Below are positions 20,512-29,134 of a stretch of DNA of 64,000 bases, piece by piece (the stretch's first letter is position 1; each line of letters opens with the position of its first letter). Location: NCBI RefSeq assembly GCF_024323335.1, contig NC_066579.1, positions 127,804,854-127,868,853 on the forward strand, given 5' to 3'. The translations under genes were made by a program, and so were the position numbers. This stretch comes from Lathyrus oleraceus. Lineage: Eukaryota > Streptophyta > Magnoliopsida > Fabales > Fabaceae. Below the pieces are notes generated by a model, which saw nothing but the letters and a program-made list of their open reading frames with translations, was not told the DNA's origin and made no database searches.

Positions 20512-20553
20512 CATATGCAACTCTTTCGGGAAACTCTTTCAGTGCACTGATAT
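20512..20553. other. Spacer (loop) of the palindrome
   Basis: 42 bp between the arms. Its text (CAACTCTTTCGGGAAACTC) can be read as a degraded stretch of the transposase upstream of the GAIDGTH motif, in the direction of the right arm. That suggests the fold-over point was inside the transposase gene. Confidence 0.6.
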
Positions 20554-20575
20554 GTTTACTTATTCATATTATTTG

Positions 20576-20675
20576 GGTTATGTCTTAAAGAATTGCGTAG
20601 GTGCGATTGACGGTACACATATCAGTGCATAGGTTCCTGCAGAAAAATAAATTTCATGTAGAGATAGAAAGGCAA
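20576..20675 (+). pseudogene. DDE transposase scrap (PIF/Harbinger, right arm)
   Basis: Reads LKNCVGAIDGTHISA then a stop (TAG, 20630-20632), followed by VPAEK in a shifted frame. The GAIDGTH motif is diagnostic of the HARBI1-like nuclease fold. It is the inverted twin of the scrap at 20390-20490. Confidence 0.65.
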
Positions 20676-20699
20676 CAATCACACAAAATGTCATGTGAT

Positions 20700-20835
20700 A
20701 GCTCTGCCTCTTATGTATAGCTCTTATGTATAACAAATTGTCCATTATATATAACATTATAGCTCTTATGTATAACAATATAGCTCTTATGTATAACAAA
20801 TTGTCCATTATGTATAACAACTTTATAACAGTATA
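20700..20835 (-). repeat. TTATACATAAGAGC minisatellite, right arm
   Basis: Mirror of 20240-20365. Copy number differs slightly between the arms, as expected of a minisatellite that has evolved since the inversion. Confidence 0.75.
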
Positions 20836-21180
20836 GCTCTCCCTTCTTTTTTTTAAATCTTAAAATTTGTACTGCCTAGATGAATCTAATTCATCATGAG
20901 GTTACATATTATTAACAATTGTGATTGCTCTTGTGTTGTTGAAGTTCTATTGGATTGGAGAAAACAGAGAAATCAATTCCAATACTGCATTGTACAAGTT
21001 CTGTTGTAACTAGCAAATACATTGTATCAACCATGTCCTTAATAGAAACTTATAACTAGAGTAAAATACTACAGTTCTTAAGAACCATGGAAAATAGGCT
21101 CTAGAAATATATATAGAAGAAATATTGAAAAACAAATTTGACAGCATCTTTTGAAACATTCAAATATCCCAAATTATATA

Positions 21181-21519
21181 TTATAAGCAACATACCTTAA
21201 GATAATTTCTCCAGACCTCTTCACTTACAGTAACTGTGTTTGTTTCTGCGTTCCACCCAAATCCGGTATTTTGCAAGAGTGAATAGAACTCACGATACAT
21301 GGCCCGCAACCTATGCATTTTTGCCTTTAGTTGTCCGACTTTAAATGATCGATTAGTTATGGAACTCAACTTAGTAGTCATTGAGGTCCATGTTCTATTA
21401 TGAAACACACCATTTGGCATATTTCTTTTTGTAACTTCATCAACCATAATGTCAATGAAAGCTTTAGTTACAAAATCAGGCCAAAGCTTTGAGTCACTAA
21501 TGTCAACATTAGTTGCCAT
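21181..21519 (-). pseudogene. Myb/SANT-like DNA-binding fragment of PIF/Harbinger ORF1 (right arm)
   Basis: 112 codons, nearly the same as the left-arm copy and reading further (EEVWRNYLKVCCL), so it shows what the left copy lost. Differences such as Lys/Arg after the VDEVTK stretch and Asp/Gly in the NMPN(D/G)VFH stretch show that the arms have begun to diverge. No transposase catalytic domain follows in any frame, so it cannot be part of an active element. The two copies point towards each other. Confidence 0.75.
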
Positions 21520-22489
21520 CTATCATAAAAATAAGCAACTTAGGAAATCTAAAATAAAGTCACACATAGTCATTCACAAGAATAAAAAACATAAACATAT
21601 TTTATTGCCTCAAGTCCAATGAAAACTATTTCTCAACAAATGAATTATTCAAAAATTTGAAGAACATACGAGATTATCATGGCATAGAAACAGAGAGTTT
21701 GTTACCTGTGCAGCAATGGCAGGTGCCCCAATAGAAGTAGGTGAAATCGAGGAAGAGGCAGGCCTGGTCGAGGAGGAGCCTGGCGCAGCAAAATACGGAC
21801 GATAGATATTATTCTTCATGTTTTTTTCAAAATCTCAAATCTGTTTAGAACTAATCAATACAAAAATTTCCTTACAACCAAGAATCGTATACCCCTTTAT
21901 TTCACAATATACATTACTTCATTCTACTTATAATCATTACTATTTGCTTATTAAACTCACATTAATCTTCTTACTTACTTGAATATTAGAACAATCTATG
22001 AGCTTTTCAAGACCACTCAATCTAACAACGTCATGATAAACATACCTTCTCACCTACAATGCTAACACACCTCCTCAGTTATTGTCTTACATTTATAAAA
22101 CCACCTTCGATATCTATACATATCATCACAAGAACCAATATTCTAATTACACTAGTATTTTCTACTCATAAATATTGAGAATTTTTGGTTGAACTTTTTT
22201 TCTCTTTTCTCAAATGAATGATAGTATCATTGAACAGACAATTTTATTCTACTCTAAAACAACATCCTAAAATATAATTTCCTTACGACTAATCAAAACA
22301 AAAATGATTTTATTTATCATTTTAGCATGTAAATTTTACTAGATCTAAAATTCTAAATTCAGTTCCACAAATGGATAGATTATGCAGAACTAATTCATAT
22401 CAAATTGGGTTAATCCAACAAAATTTTAAACAAAAATATTAATATAATTTCTACTAGATCTAAACTTGAATATTACATACTGTGAAATC

Positions 22490-22688
22490 TGTTGGTGCAA
22501 AGGTAGAATAGATGATGATGAACGGAAATATTCTATTAAGAATGACGGCTACAAAACATGATAAAAGTTACAATGATTGTCACCCTATTTATAAGCTAAA
22601 ACTAGGGTTACTAGAATATGATAAAATACTAAAATACCCTCTAACAAACTTAGGGGCTAAGAAAACTAAATATGAATTACTTCTAATA
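22490..22688 (-). repeat. 3' LTR of the intact copia
   Basis: 199 bp, same sequence as 27070-27268 by eye. TATA box (minus) at 22585-22593. Confidence 0.95.
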
Positions 22689-22699
22689 CCATCCCTTAA
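22689..22699 (-). other. Polypurine tract of the intact copia
   Basis: TTAAGGGATGG in minus sense, directly before the 3' LTR and just after the polyprotein stop codon; the likely plus-strand primer. Confidence 0.65.
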
Positions 22700-22700
22700 T

Positions 22701-25700
22701 TCATATTCCATCAAAACTTGTAACACCAATTCCATCCCTTAATCTGAGGAATTGATCAGTCTTGATAGCTTTCGTCAGAACATCTGCCAACTGTTTCTGA
22801 GTGCTGCAGTGTACAACTTCTAACACTCCCCTCTGAACTTGATGTCTCAGAAAATGATACTTGGTCTCAATGTGCTTGCTTCTCCCATGCAACACTGGGT
22901 TTCTGGCAAGATTGATTGCAGACTTGTTGTCAATCATCAGCTTCAGAGGTTTGTTTACTTTAATCTTCAGATCCTGCAATAGATTCAGAATCCACACAGC
23001 TTGGCATGCAGTAAAAGCACCTGCAATGTATTCAGCTTCACAAGTTGACAACGCCACAACAAGTTGCTTCTTGGAACACCAAGAAATGAGACCTCCCAGA
23101 AATTTGAATAAGTACCCAGACGTACTTCTTCTATCAACTCTGTCTCCACACCAATCAGAATCTGAATAACTCAGAAGTTCTGACTCATCCTTTCTTCCAG
23201 AAGGAAATAATACTCCATACTTCAGAGTTCCCTTGATATACCTCAGAATCCTGACAGCAGCTTGGTAATGGGACCACTTAGGTTTACTCATGAACCTACT
23301 AACCATCCCAACTGAATAGCAAATATCAGGTCTAGTATTGCACAAATACCTCAGAGAACCAACCAACTGTTTGAAGGTTGTAGCGTTCACATCCTTTCCA
23401 TCAGAGTCAGAATCCAGTTTCTGATTTGTATCAGAAGGTGTGACAGCAATCTTACAATTCTCCAGTTCAAATCTCTTCAGAAGTTCTAATTCATACTTGA
23501 GCTGATGCAAAATAATACCTTTCTCAGAGTATCTGAATTCCATCCCTAGAAAGTATGTCATTTTGCCTAGATCAGTCATTTCGAATTCATTCATCAGAAC
23601 TTTCTTGAACTTGGCTATCTCCTGTTCAGAACTTCCAGTCAGCAGTATATCATCAACATATAAACATACCAGAGTCATATTTCCTTCAGAAGTATGCTGA
23701 ACATAGACACCGTACTCCATCTCACATTTCTGAAAGCCTTGCCTCTTGAAAAATGAATCAATCTTCAGATTCCAAGCTCTGGGCGCTTGTTTCAATCCAT
23801 ATAGAGCTTTGTATAATCTGTACACCATCCCTTCCTGATTCTTTTTCACAAATCCAGGAGGTTGTGACACGTAAACTTCTTCTTCTAATGGACCGTTCAG
23901 AAATGCAGATTTTACATCTAAATGCATCAGAGGCCAATTCCTGTTAGCAGCTATTGCAATCACCATTCTGATTGTTTCATGTCTTGCTACAGGTGCAAAC
24001 ACTTCAGAGTAATCCAGCCCAGGTTTCTGTAGAAATCCTCTGGCTACCAACCTTGCTTTATGTTTGCCAATTGAACCATCTGGCTTTAACTTCTGTTTGA
24101 AAACCCATCTGACGCTGATGGCTTTCTTGTCTTTTGGAAGTTCTGTCAGCTTCCAAGTCTTGTTTCTCTCTATAGCATCAAGTTCTTCTTTCATGGCCTT
24201 CAACCAGAGCTTCTGCTTAAGAGCCTCTTCTGTACTTATGGGTTCAGAGTCTACTAACATGGCACACTGAATAACTTCTCCTTCAGAGTCTACTTCAGTG
24301 TCTTGCAGCATGTCAAATTCTGCATATCTTCTAGGGATGTTTCTGATTCTTTGTGGTCTCTGAACTTGTTCAGAGTCTTGAGCTTCAGAGTTTCTAGCTT
24401 TAGATGGTTGACTTCCTCCAGAGCTTTGATCATCTTTAGGGTCTGGCATATTTCCAGAGTCTGAATTGCCACCAGAATCTGGATTACCATCAGAGTCTGG
24501 GTCATCAGAGTCTGAATCATCAGAGTCACCTTCATCTTCTGAGTCTTCTCCAGAGTCAGAATCACTATCAGAATCAGAATCAAAGTCAGAATTTACTCCA
24601 ACTTCAGAAATTCTTAACTCTGACCTTTCTTCAGAAGTTCTAACATCAGAATCAGATTGAGACTTATCCCAATTCCAAACTTCTGATTCCTTCACAATCA
24701 CATCTCTGCTGAATTCAATTTTATTGGTTTCTGGACAATAGAGCTTGTATGCACCTGTACTGTGGTACCCTATCAGAATCATCACTTTGCTTCTATCATC
24801 CAGCTTCTGTCTTCTGGCCTCTGGAACATGTTTATAGCAAACAGAACCAAACACCTTCAGATGACTAACACTTTGCTTATCTCCAGTCCACTTCTGTATT
24901 GGAACTATTTCCTTCAACTTCTTCGTAGGACATCGGTTGAGTACATACGTTGCAGTGGCAACAGCTTCTCCCCAGAGCTTCTGAGGAAGTTTCTTCTCCT
25001 TTAGCATGCTTCTCACCATATCAAGCAAAGTGCGGTTTCTTCTTTCAGCAAGACCATTGTGTTGAGGGGTATAAGGAGCAGTAACCTCATGCTCAATTCC
25101 ATTCTCCTCACAGAACTTCTGGAACTCTTTGGAGTTATACTCACCTCCACCGTCAGTTCTAAGGATCTTCAACTTCTGACCACTCTGATTCTCAGCCTTT
25201 ATTCTGAACTTCTTGAATTCATCAAACACCTCGTGTTTAAACTTAATAAGGGATACCCATGTCATTCTTGTGAATTCATCAACAAATAACACAAAGTATT
25301 TATTCCCTCCAATCGATGCTACTGGAAATGGACCACACACATCAGAATGTACAACTCCCAAGGCATGTTTTGCTCTTGGAGCAGTTTCTGACGCAAATGG
25401 CAATCGTGGTTGTTTTCCTTCCATGCAAACTTTGCATGACTTTTCAGGCTTCTTAATTGCAGGAATTCCATGTACCAACTTCTTTGAATTCAGATGTTTT
25501 AAGCTTCTGAAATTCAAATGACCAAATCTTCTGTGCCACAACTCACTCTCCTTCTCAGCACTTGTTGCACTAAGACATTCTGAGTCTGCAGTTCTGACAT
25601 TCACCTTGAATGTTCTATTCCTTCCCTGTTCTGACTCCATAATCAACTTCTGATTGCAGTCATACAGCTTCAGAAGATTGTCCTTCATGGTAACTGAAAA

Positions 25701-26933
25701 ACCTTTCTCAATTAATTGTCCCACACTCATCAGATTGCTTCTGATGCCAGGTACATACCACACGTTCTGAATCAATGCTGTTTTCCCATTGTTCAGAATC
25801 ACTCTGACATTTCCCATACCTTCTGCATTAAGATATTTGTCATCAGCACATCTGATCTTTGTCCTCTTTTCAGAGTCAAAGTCAACCAGCCATTTCTTGT
25901 TTCCAGTTAGATGATTTGAACAGCCAGTGTCCATATACCACCAGTCTATCAGATTCATATTATCAGATTCAGAGGCCATCAATAGCACAGATTCATCATC
26001 AGAACTTCTGGCTATATTTGCTTCTTCTGATTTTCTCTCCTTGTTTGACCAACAGTCTCTAGCAAAGTGACCAAACTTCTTACAGCAGTAACATTGGATT
26101 TTCTTCTTGTCATACTTCTCTTTTCCCTTCTGAGCATTCTTTTGTCTATCAGAAGTTGAGCTTTCTGACTTCTGACCACCATCAGATCTTCTCCTGGCTT
26201 CTGACTGCTTCTGATACCTCCTATCAGAAGTTGCTTTCAGAGCCTGCTGCTCTACTTCCCTTTCAGAAGTTCTCTCAGTTAAACGCAACTCTTGCGCTTC
26301 TAGACTGCTCTGCAGCTCTTCAATTCTCATGGTGCTCAGATCTTTGGAATGTTCTATTGCTACCACAATGTAATCAAATTGAGAGGTAAGGGATCTCAAT
26401 ACCTTCTCCATGATTGTTTCTTCAGAAAGAGTTTCTCCACACGCTTTCATCTCATTAGTGATCAGAATCACTCTGGAGATGTATTCAGAAACTTTCTCAT
26501 TATTCTTCATGTTGAGATTCTCATATTGCTTTCTCAAGGACTGAAGTTTCACCTTCTTCACTGATGCGTCACCACCATAACATCTAACCAGTGTGTCCCA
26601 CGCAGCCTTTGCTGTCGTTGAATCTGCAATCTTCTCAAACACATTTACATCAACACATTGATGAATGAAGAACAATGCTTTCTGATCCTTCTTCCTTACT
26701 TCCTTCTGCGCGTTTTTCTGTTCATCCGTCGCATCTGCTGCTACCGGAACATAACCATCAGTGACAAGATCTAGAACATCTTGAGCACCGAACAGTACAC
26801 GCATTTGGATCATCCAACGATTCCAGTTTTTACCGTCAAATACTGGAAGTTTGGTGTTCATGTTGCCGTTTCCGTTCATCTTTCTACCTTGCACAGTACA
26901 CTCAGATTTCTCACACAGTGTTTCCCAACCCAC
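22701..26933 (-). CDS. Gag-Pol polyprotein of the intact Ty1/copia element
   Basis: 1410 codons without a break. A second Met at 26879 ([16 protein letters not shown]) is the more usual type of start. In order: copia gag (about 30-215); CCHC knuckle (about 280, [14 protein letters not shown]); protease with D335-T-G; integrase zinc finger from H467 (HRRFGH ... CKVC); integrase core with D531, D594 and E630 (35 residues between the last two); a very acidic Ser/Asp-rich linker (about 785-835); reverse transcriptase with VRWVFKQKL and YVDD at 1092-1095; and RNase H ([25 protein letters not shown], then LADVLTKAI). All catalytic residues I can check are present and length is normal. The product should form particles in the cytoplasm, copy its RNA and integrate. 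Orientation is opposite to most neighbours. Confidence 0.97.
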   Translation of the reverse strand: MGWETLCEKSECTVQGRKMNGNGNMNTKLPVFDGKNWNRWMIQMRVLFGAQDVLDLVTDGYVPVAADATDEQKNAQKEVRKKDQKALFFIHQCVDVNVFEKIADSTTAKAAWDTLVRCYGGDASVKKVKLQSLRKQYENLNMKNNEKVSEYISRVILITNEMKACGETLSEETIMEKVLRSLTSQFDYIVVAIEHSKDLSTMRIEELQSSLEAQELRLTERTSEREVEQQALKATSDRRYQKQSEARRRSDGGQKSESSTSDRQKNAQKGKEKYDKKKIQCYCCKKFGHFARDCWSNKERKSEEANIARSSDDESVLLMASESDNMNLIDWWYMDTGCSNHLTGNKKWLVDFDSEKRTKIRCADDKYLNAEGMGNVRVILNNGKTALIQNVWYVPGIRSNLMSVGQLIEKGFSVTMKDNLLKLYDCNQKLIMESEQGRNRTFKVNVRTADSECLSATSAEKESELWHRRFGHLNFRSLKHLNSKKLVHGIPAIKKPEKSCKVCMEGKQPRLPFASETAPRAKHALGVVHSDVCGPFPVASIGGNKYFVLFVDEFTRMTWVSLIKFKHEVFDEFKKFRIKAENQSGQKLKILRTDGGGEYNSKEFQKFCEENGIEHEVTAPYTPQHNGLAERRNRTLLDMVRSMLKEKKLPQKLWGEAVATATYVLNRCPTKKLKEIVPIQKWTGDKQSVSHLKVFGSVCYKHVPEARRQKLDDRSKVMILIGYHSTGAYKLYCPETNKIEFSRDVIVKESEVWNWDKSQSDSDVRTSEERSELRISEVGVNSDFDSDSDSDSDSGEDSEDEGDSDDSDSDDPDSDGNPDSGGNSDSGNMPDPKDDQSSGGSQPSKARNSEAQDSEQVQRPQRIRNIPRRYAEFDMLQDTEVDSEGEVIQCAMLVDSEPISTEEALKQKLWLKAMKEELDAIERNKTWKLTELPKDKKAISVRWVFKQKLKPDGSIGKHKARLVARGFLQKPGLDYSEVFAPVARHETIRMVIAIAANRNWPLMHLDVKSAFLNGPLEEEVYVSQPPGFVKKNQEGMVYRLYKALYGLKQAPRAWNLKIDSFFKRQGFQKCEMEYGVYVQHTSEGNMTLVCLYVDDILLTGSSEQEIAKFKKVLMNEFEMTDLGKMTYFLGMEFRYSEKGIILHQLKYELELLKRFELENCKIAVTPSDTNQKLDSDSDGKDVNATTFKQLVGSLRYLCNTRPDICYSVGMVSRFMSKPKWSHYQAAVRILRYIKGTLKYGVLFPSGRKDESELLSYSDSDWCGDRVDRRSTSGYLFKFLGGLISWCSKKQLVVALSTCEAEYIAGAFTACQAVWILNLLQDLKIKVNKPLKLMIDNKSAINLARNPVLHGRSKHIETKYHFLRHQVQRGVLEVVHCSTQKQLADVLTKAIKTDQFLRLRDGIGVTSFDGI

Positions 26934-27054
26934 AGAATTAAAATTCTGATCAGATTTTGTTCAAGATTCAACACGAATCTAAGAATCAAAATCAAACACA
27001 CAAGACCTCACGTTCACTCGTGTTTCCCGTGTTTCCCAATGAATCCGAACCGGA

Positions 27055-27067
27055 GCTCTAGATACCA
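27055..27067 (-). other. Primer-binding site of the intact copia
   Basis: In minus sense TGGTATCTAGAGC begins three bases inside the 5' LTR end. It matches the usual initiator-tRNA-Met site TGGTATCAGAGC except for one extra T. Confidence 0.75.
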
Positions 27068-27069
27068 AT

Positions 27070-27268
27070 TGTTGGTGCAAAGGTAGAATAGATGATGATG
27101 AACGGAAATATTCTATTAAGAATGACGGCTACAAAACATGATAAAAGTTACAATGATTGTCACCCTATTTATAAGCTAAAACTAGGGTTACTAGAATATG
27201 ATAAAATACTAAAATACCCTCTAACAAACTTAGGGGCTAAGAAAACTAAATATGAATTACTTCTAATA
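27070..27268 (-). repeat. 5' LTR of the intact copia
   Basis: 199 bp, same as the 3' LTR. The TATA box TATAAATAG (minus) at 27165-27173 would drive the polyprotein RNA. Confidence 0.95.
27165..27173 (-). promoter_or_regulatory. TATA box in the 5' LTR of the intact copia
   Basis: TATAAATAG on the minus strand, about 95 bp before the end of the LTR in sense direction; a good distance for a short copia LTR. Confidence 0.65.
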
Positions 27269-27273
27269 AAATC

Positions 27274-27726
27274 TATTGGCAATAGTTCAAGATGAAGAAA
27301 ATACCAAAGGAAAAGTGAAAATACCAACCTAAAAAATCTGAATCACAAATTATAGAGAAGAAATTGAAGATCATAAACTATAAATCAGATACTACTGAGT
27401 GAAAAATCGAAGATCCACTTTTTCTTTGTTGCATTTTCTTTGGTGTGTGTGAGATAAGATTGTCTGAGTTTTGTCTGAGAGAGAAGAATAAGATAAAATA
27501 GGTTGTTTTCAATTCCAGTGTATTTTAATATTTGAATTATAATTTAAAAAACCAAAATTAAAAAATTAAAAACATGTTTCAGCTTTTTTACTTTTTTAGT
27601 TTTTAAAAGTTAAAAACACAAAACAGTTTTTAAAAATTATAATTTAAAAATAGTTTGTCAAATACATTTTTAATTTTTTAACTTTTAAAAAAAAAACTGT
27701 TTTTAGAAAGGGATTCAAACAGGGCC
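27274..27726 (-). repeat. Right arm of the PIF/Harbinger palindrome, outer part
   Basis: Continues the arm interrupted at 22489 and ends with the terminal repeat. It mirrors 18037-18510: the AATTCCAGTGT block near 27515 pairs with ACACTGGAATT near 18249. Confidence 0.85.
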
Positions 27727-28268
27727 TAGTGTTTGTTTTTGGGATATTTAATATTAAGTATAAAAGAAATGTTTTTTTGTTATAGATATTTGAAGGTGAT
27801 ATGATAATGATTTTGTGAATTGTTGTTATGTTGTTTGTTTTTACTGTAAAAAGTTTGTACACGAGGGAGTGTAAGCTTGTTACTGCATTTTTCTAGAAAA
27901 GCGTGTAAGAGAGGGAGAAGCCATTTTTTGTTTTACAAATATTTAAATAAAAAAGAACTCTTAATTTTATTTAAAATATCTATAAAAATTCTTAATAAAC
28001 TTATTTTTTTTAAAATTCACAGAACTATTAATAAATTTATTTTAAGATATTTACATAAATTCTTAATTAACTTGTTTTTAAAAAAAAGTTTAATGAAATC
28101 ACGTACAGAATTAAGTAAAAAAAATAATCAAAAATCTCAAAGCAGTACCAAACATTGATCAATTTATACAAACTCAAAGCGGTATCAATTTCAATCTATA
28201 CAAAGATAAGACATAATCATGCATAAATTATTATTTGAGAGGTTCAAACAAAAATCAACTTACAGGGA
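27727..28268. other. AT-rich DNA without a recognised feature
   Basis: About 75-80% A+T. The open frames (27877-28158 plus, 27644-27862 minus) are Lys/Ile/Leu/Phe-rich products of base composition and not credible genes. Confidence 0.5.
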
Positions 28269-28556
28269 AGAAATTGTCCCCGATGAGTAAAATAATCTTT
28301 TTGAGCTTTTCACTCTCTTCGTGCCACCAGTTTCAATCCTTGTCTTTTGATATGATATTTTCCCAGAAATTGTCCCCGATGAGTAAAATAATCTTTTTGA
28401 GCTTTTCACTCTCTTCATGCCACCAGTTTCAATCCTTGTCTTTTGATATGATATTTTCCCAGAAATTGTCCCCGATGAGTAAAATAATCTTTTTGAGCTT
28501 TTCACTCTCTTCATGCCACCAGTTTCAATCCTTGTCTTTTGATATGATATTTTCCC
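28269..28556. repeat. Three tandem copies of a 96-bp unit
   Basis: The word AAATTGTCCCCGATGAG starts at 28271, 28367 and 28463, an exact period of 96. The copies are almost identical (Gly/Val-coding GTG versus ATG difference at about 28317). 96 is a multiple of three, so open frames run through on both strands (28235-28570 plus, 28260-28514 minus), each with a 32-residue repeat. No relative is recognised on either strand, and both flanks are AT-rich. Confidence 0.9.
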
Positions 28557-29134
28557 TTTGTCCTAGATAGAATGGATGCTGGTAGGAATTTTAGGGATTA
28601 GTTGTTGATGTTCTTCAATGTGAAGAGCAACAACTTTGGATAAGGATTTGTAAATTGTGGATGATAAAAAATGTAGAAACTTGTATTATTTATAGATAAA
28701 AATTAAATCAAAAATTGAATGAGATTTGTCTATTTTTGGATTGATTTTATTTGACCTGATTTTATCTATTTTTTAAAGGCCAAATCAATGATTTTGGATG
28801 GATTCATGGTCTTCGTGAATAAATGAAATAAAAATTGATTTTAATAAATAAAAATAATAAAAAGTAATCTGATAAATGTGATAGTAAAAAGACTTTGACT
28901 TTTTTTTTAATTTTATATTGATTTTCCTTGACTTTTAGACTAAAAATCATAAAAAAAAATCAATAATATAATAATTATAAAAAATAAAATAATAAAAAAA
29001 TCGAAAATAAATAAATAAATAAAATAAAAAGGTACAATTTTAATTATAAAATAAAACATAAAAGGGAGAAAAAAACTCTAAAAGTGGAAAAAAATATAAA
29101 AAGAGAAAAAAAACCCTCTAAAAGTGGGGAAAGT
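28557..29134. other. AT-rich DNA without a recognised feature
   Basis: Low-complexity A/T sequence with AAATAAATAAATAAAT near 29010. No coding signal, and no feature that explains the truncation of the copia relic at 29135. Confidence 0.45.

Larger units (their letters stand above)
20554..22489 (-). repeat. Right arm of the PIF/Harbinger palindrome, inner part
   Basis: Inverted copy of the left arm, beginning GTTTACTTATTCATATT at 20554 and running to the copia insertion at 22490. It is continued by 27274-27726 after the copia and one copy of its AAATC target site. Confidence 0.88.
22490..27268 (-). mobile_element. Complete, apparently intact Ty1/copia retrotransposon
   Basis: 4.78 kb flanked by the duplication AAATC (22485-22489 and 27269-27273). 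The LTRs at 22490-22688 and 27070-27268 look identical over all 199 bp. One uninterrupted polyprotein ORF, a primer site beside the 5' LTR (right side) and a purine tract beside the 3' LTR are all present. Everything needed for an autonomous copia element is visible, and the identical LTRs mean a very recent insertion. In sense orientation the LTR begins TATTAG and ends CCAACA, so the 5' end departs from the usual TG. Clade within Ty1/copia is not assigned. Confidence 0.95.
18037..27726. mobile_element. PIF/Harbinger-derived element rearranged into a giant palindrome
   Basis: The ends read GACCCTGTTTGAATCCC (18037) and, in reverse complement, GGCCCTGTTTGAATCCC (27726), like PIF/Harbinger termini. 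The whole interior is an inverted repeat: left arm 18037-20511, 42-bp spacer, right arm 20554-22489 continuing at 27274-27726 after a nested copia. Each arm holds one copy of a Myb/SANT-like ORF1 fragment and one copy of a DDE transposase scrap with the GAIDGTH motif, in mirror orientation. The arms are about 2.47 and 2.39 kb; most of the difference is one segment of about 80 bp near 19880-19960 that is absent from the right arm. Flanking trinucleotides are TTA on the left and TAG on the right, so the duplication expected for this superfamily is not clean. Confidence 0.8.

Noticed and set aside
27877..28158. 93-codon plus-strand frame in AT-rich DNA
   Set aside because: Lys/Ile/Leu/Phe composition follows from base content; no domain, no promoter context.
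28235..28570. Plus-strand 111-codon frame with a 32-residue repeat as a real gene
   Set aside because: Open on both strands because the unit length is a multiple of three; no relative recognised, so listed only as a repeat.
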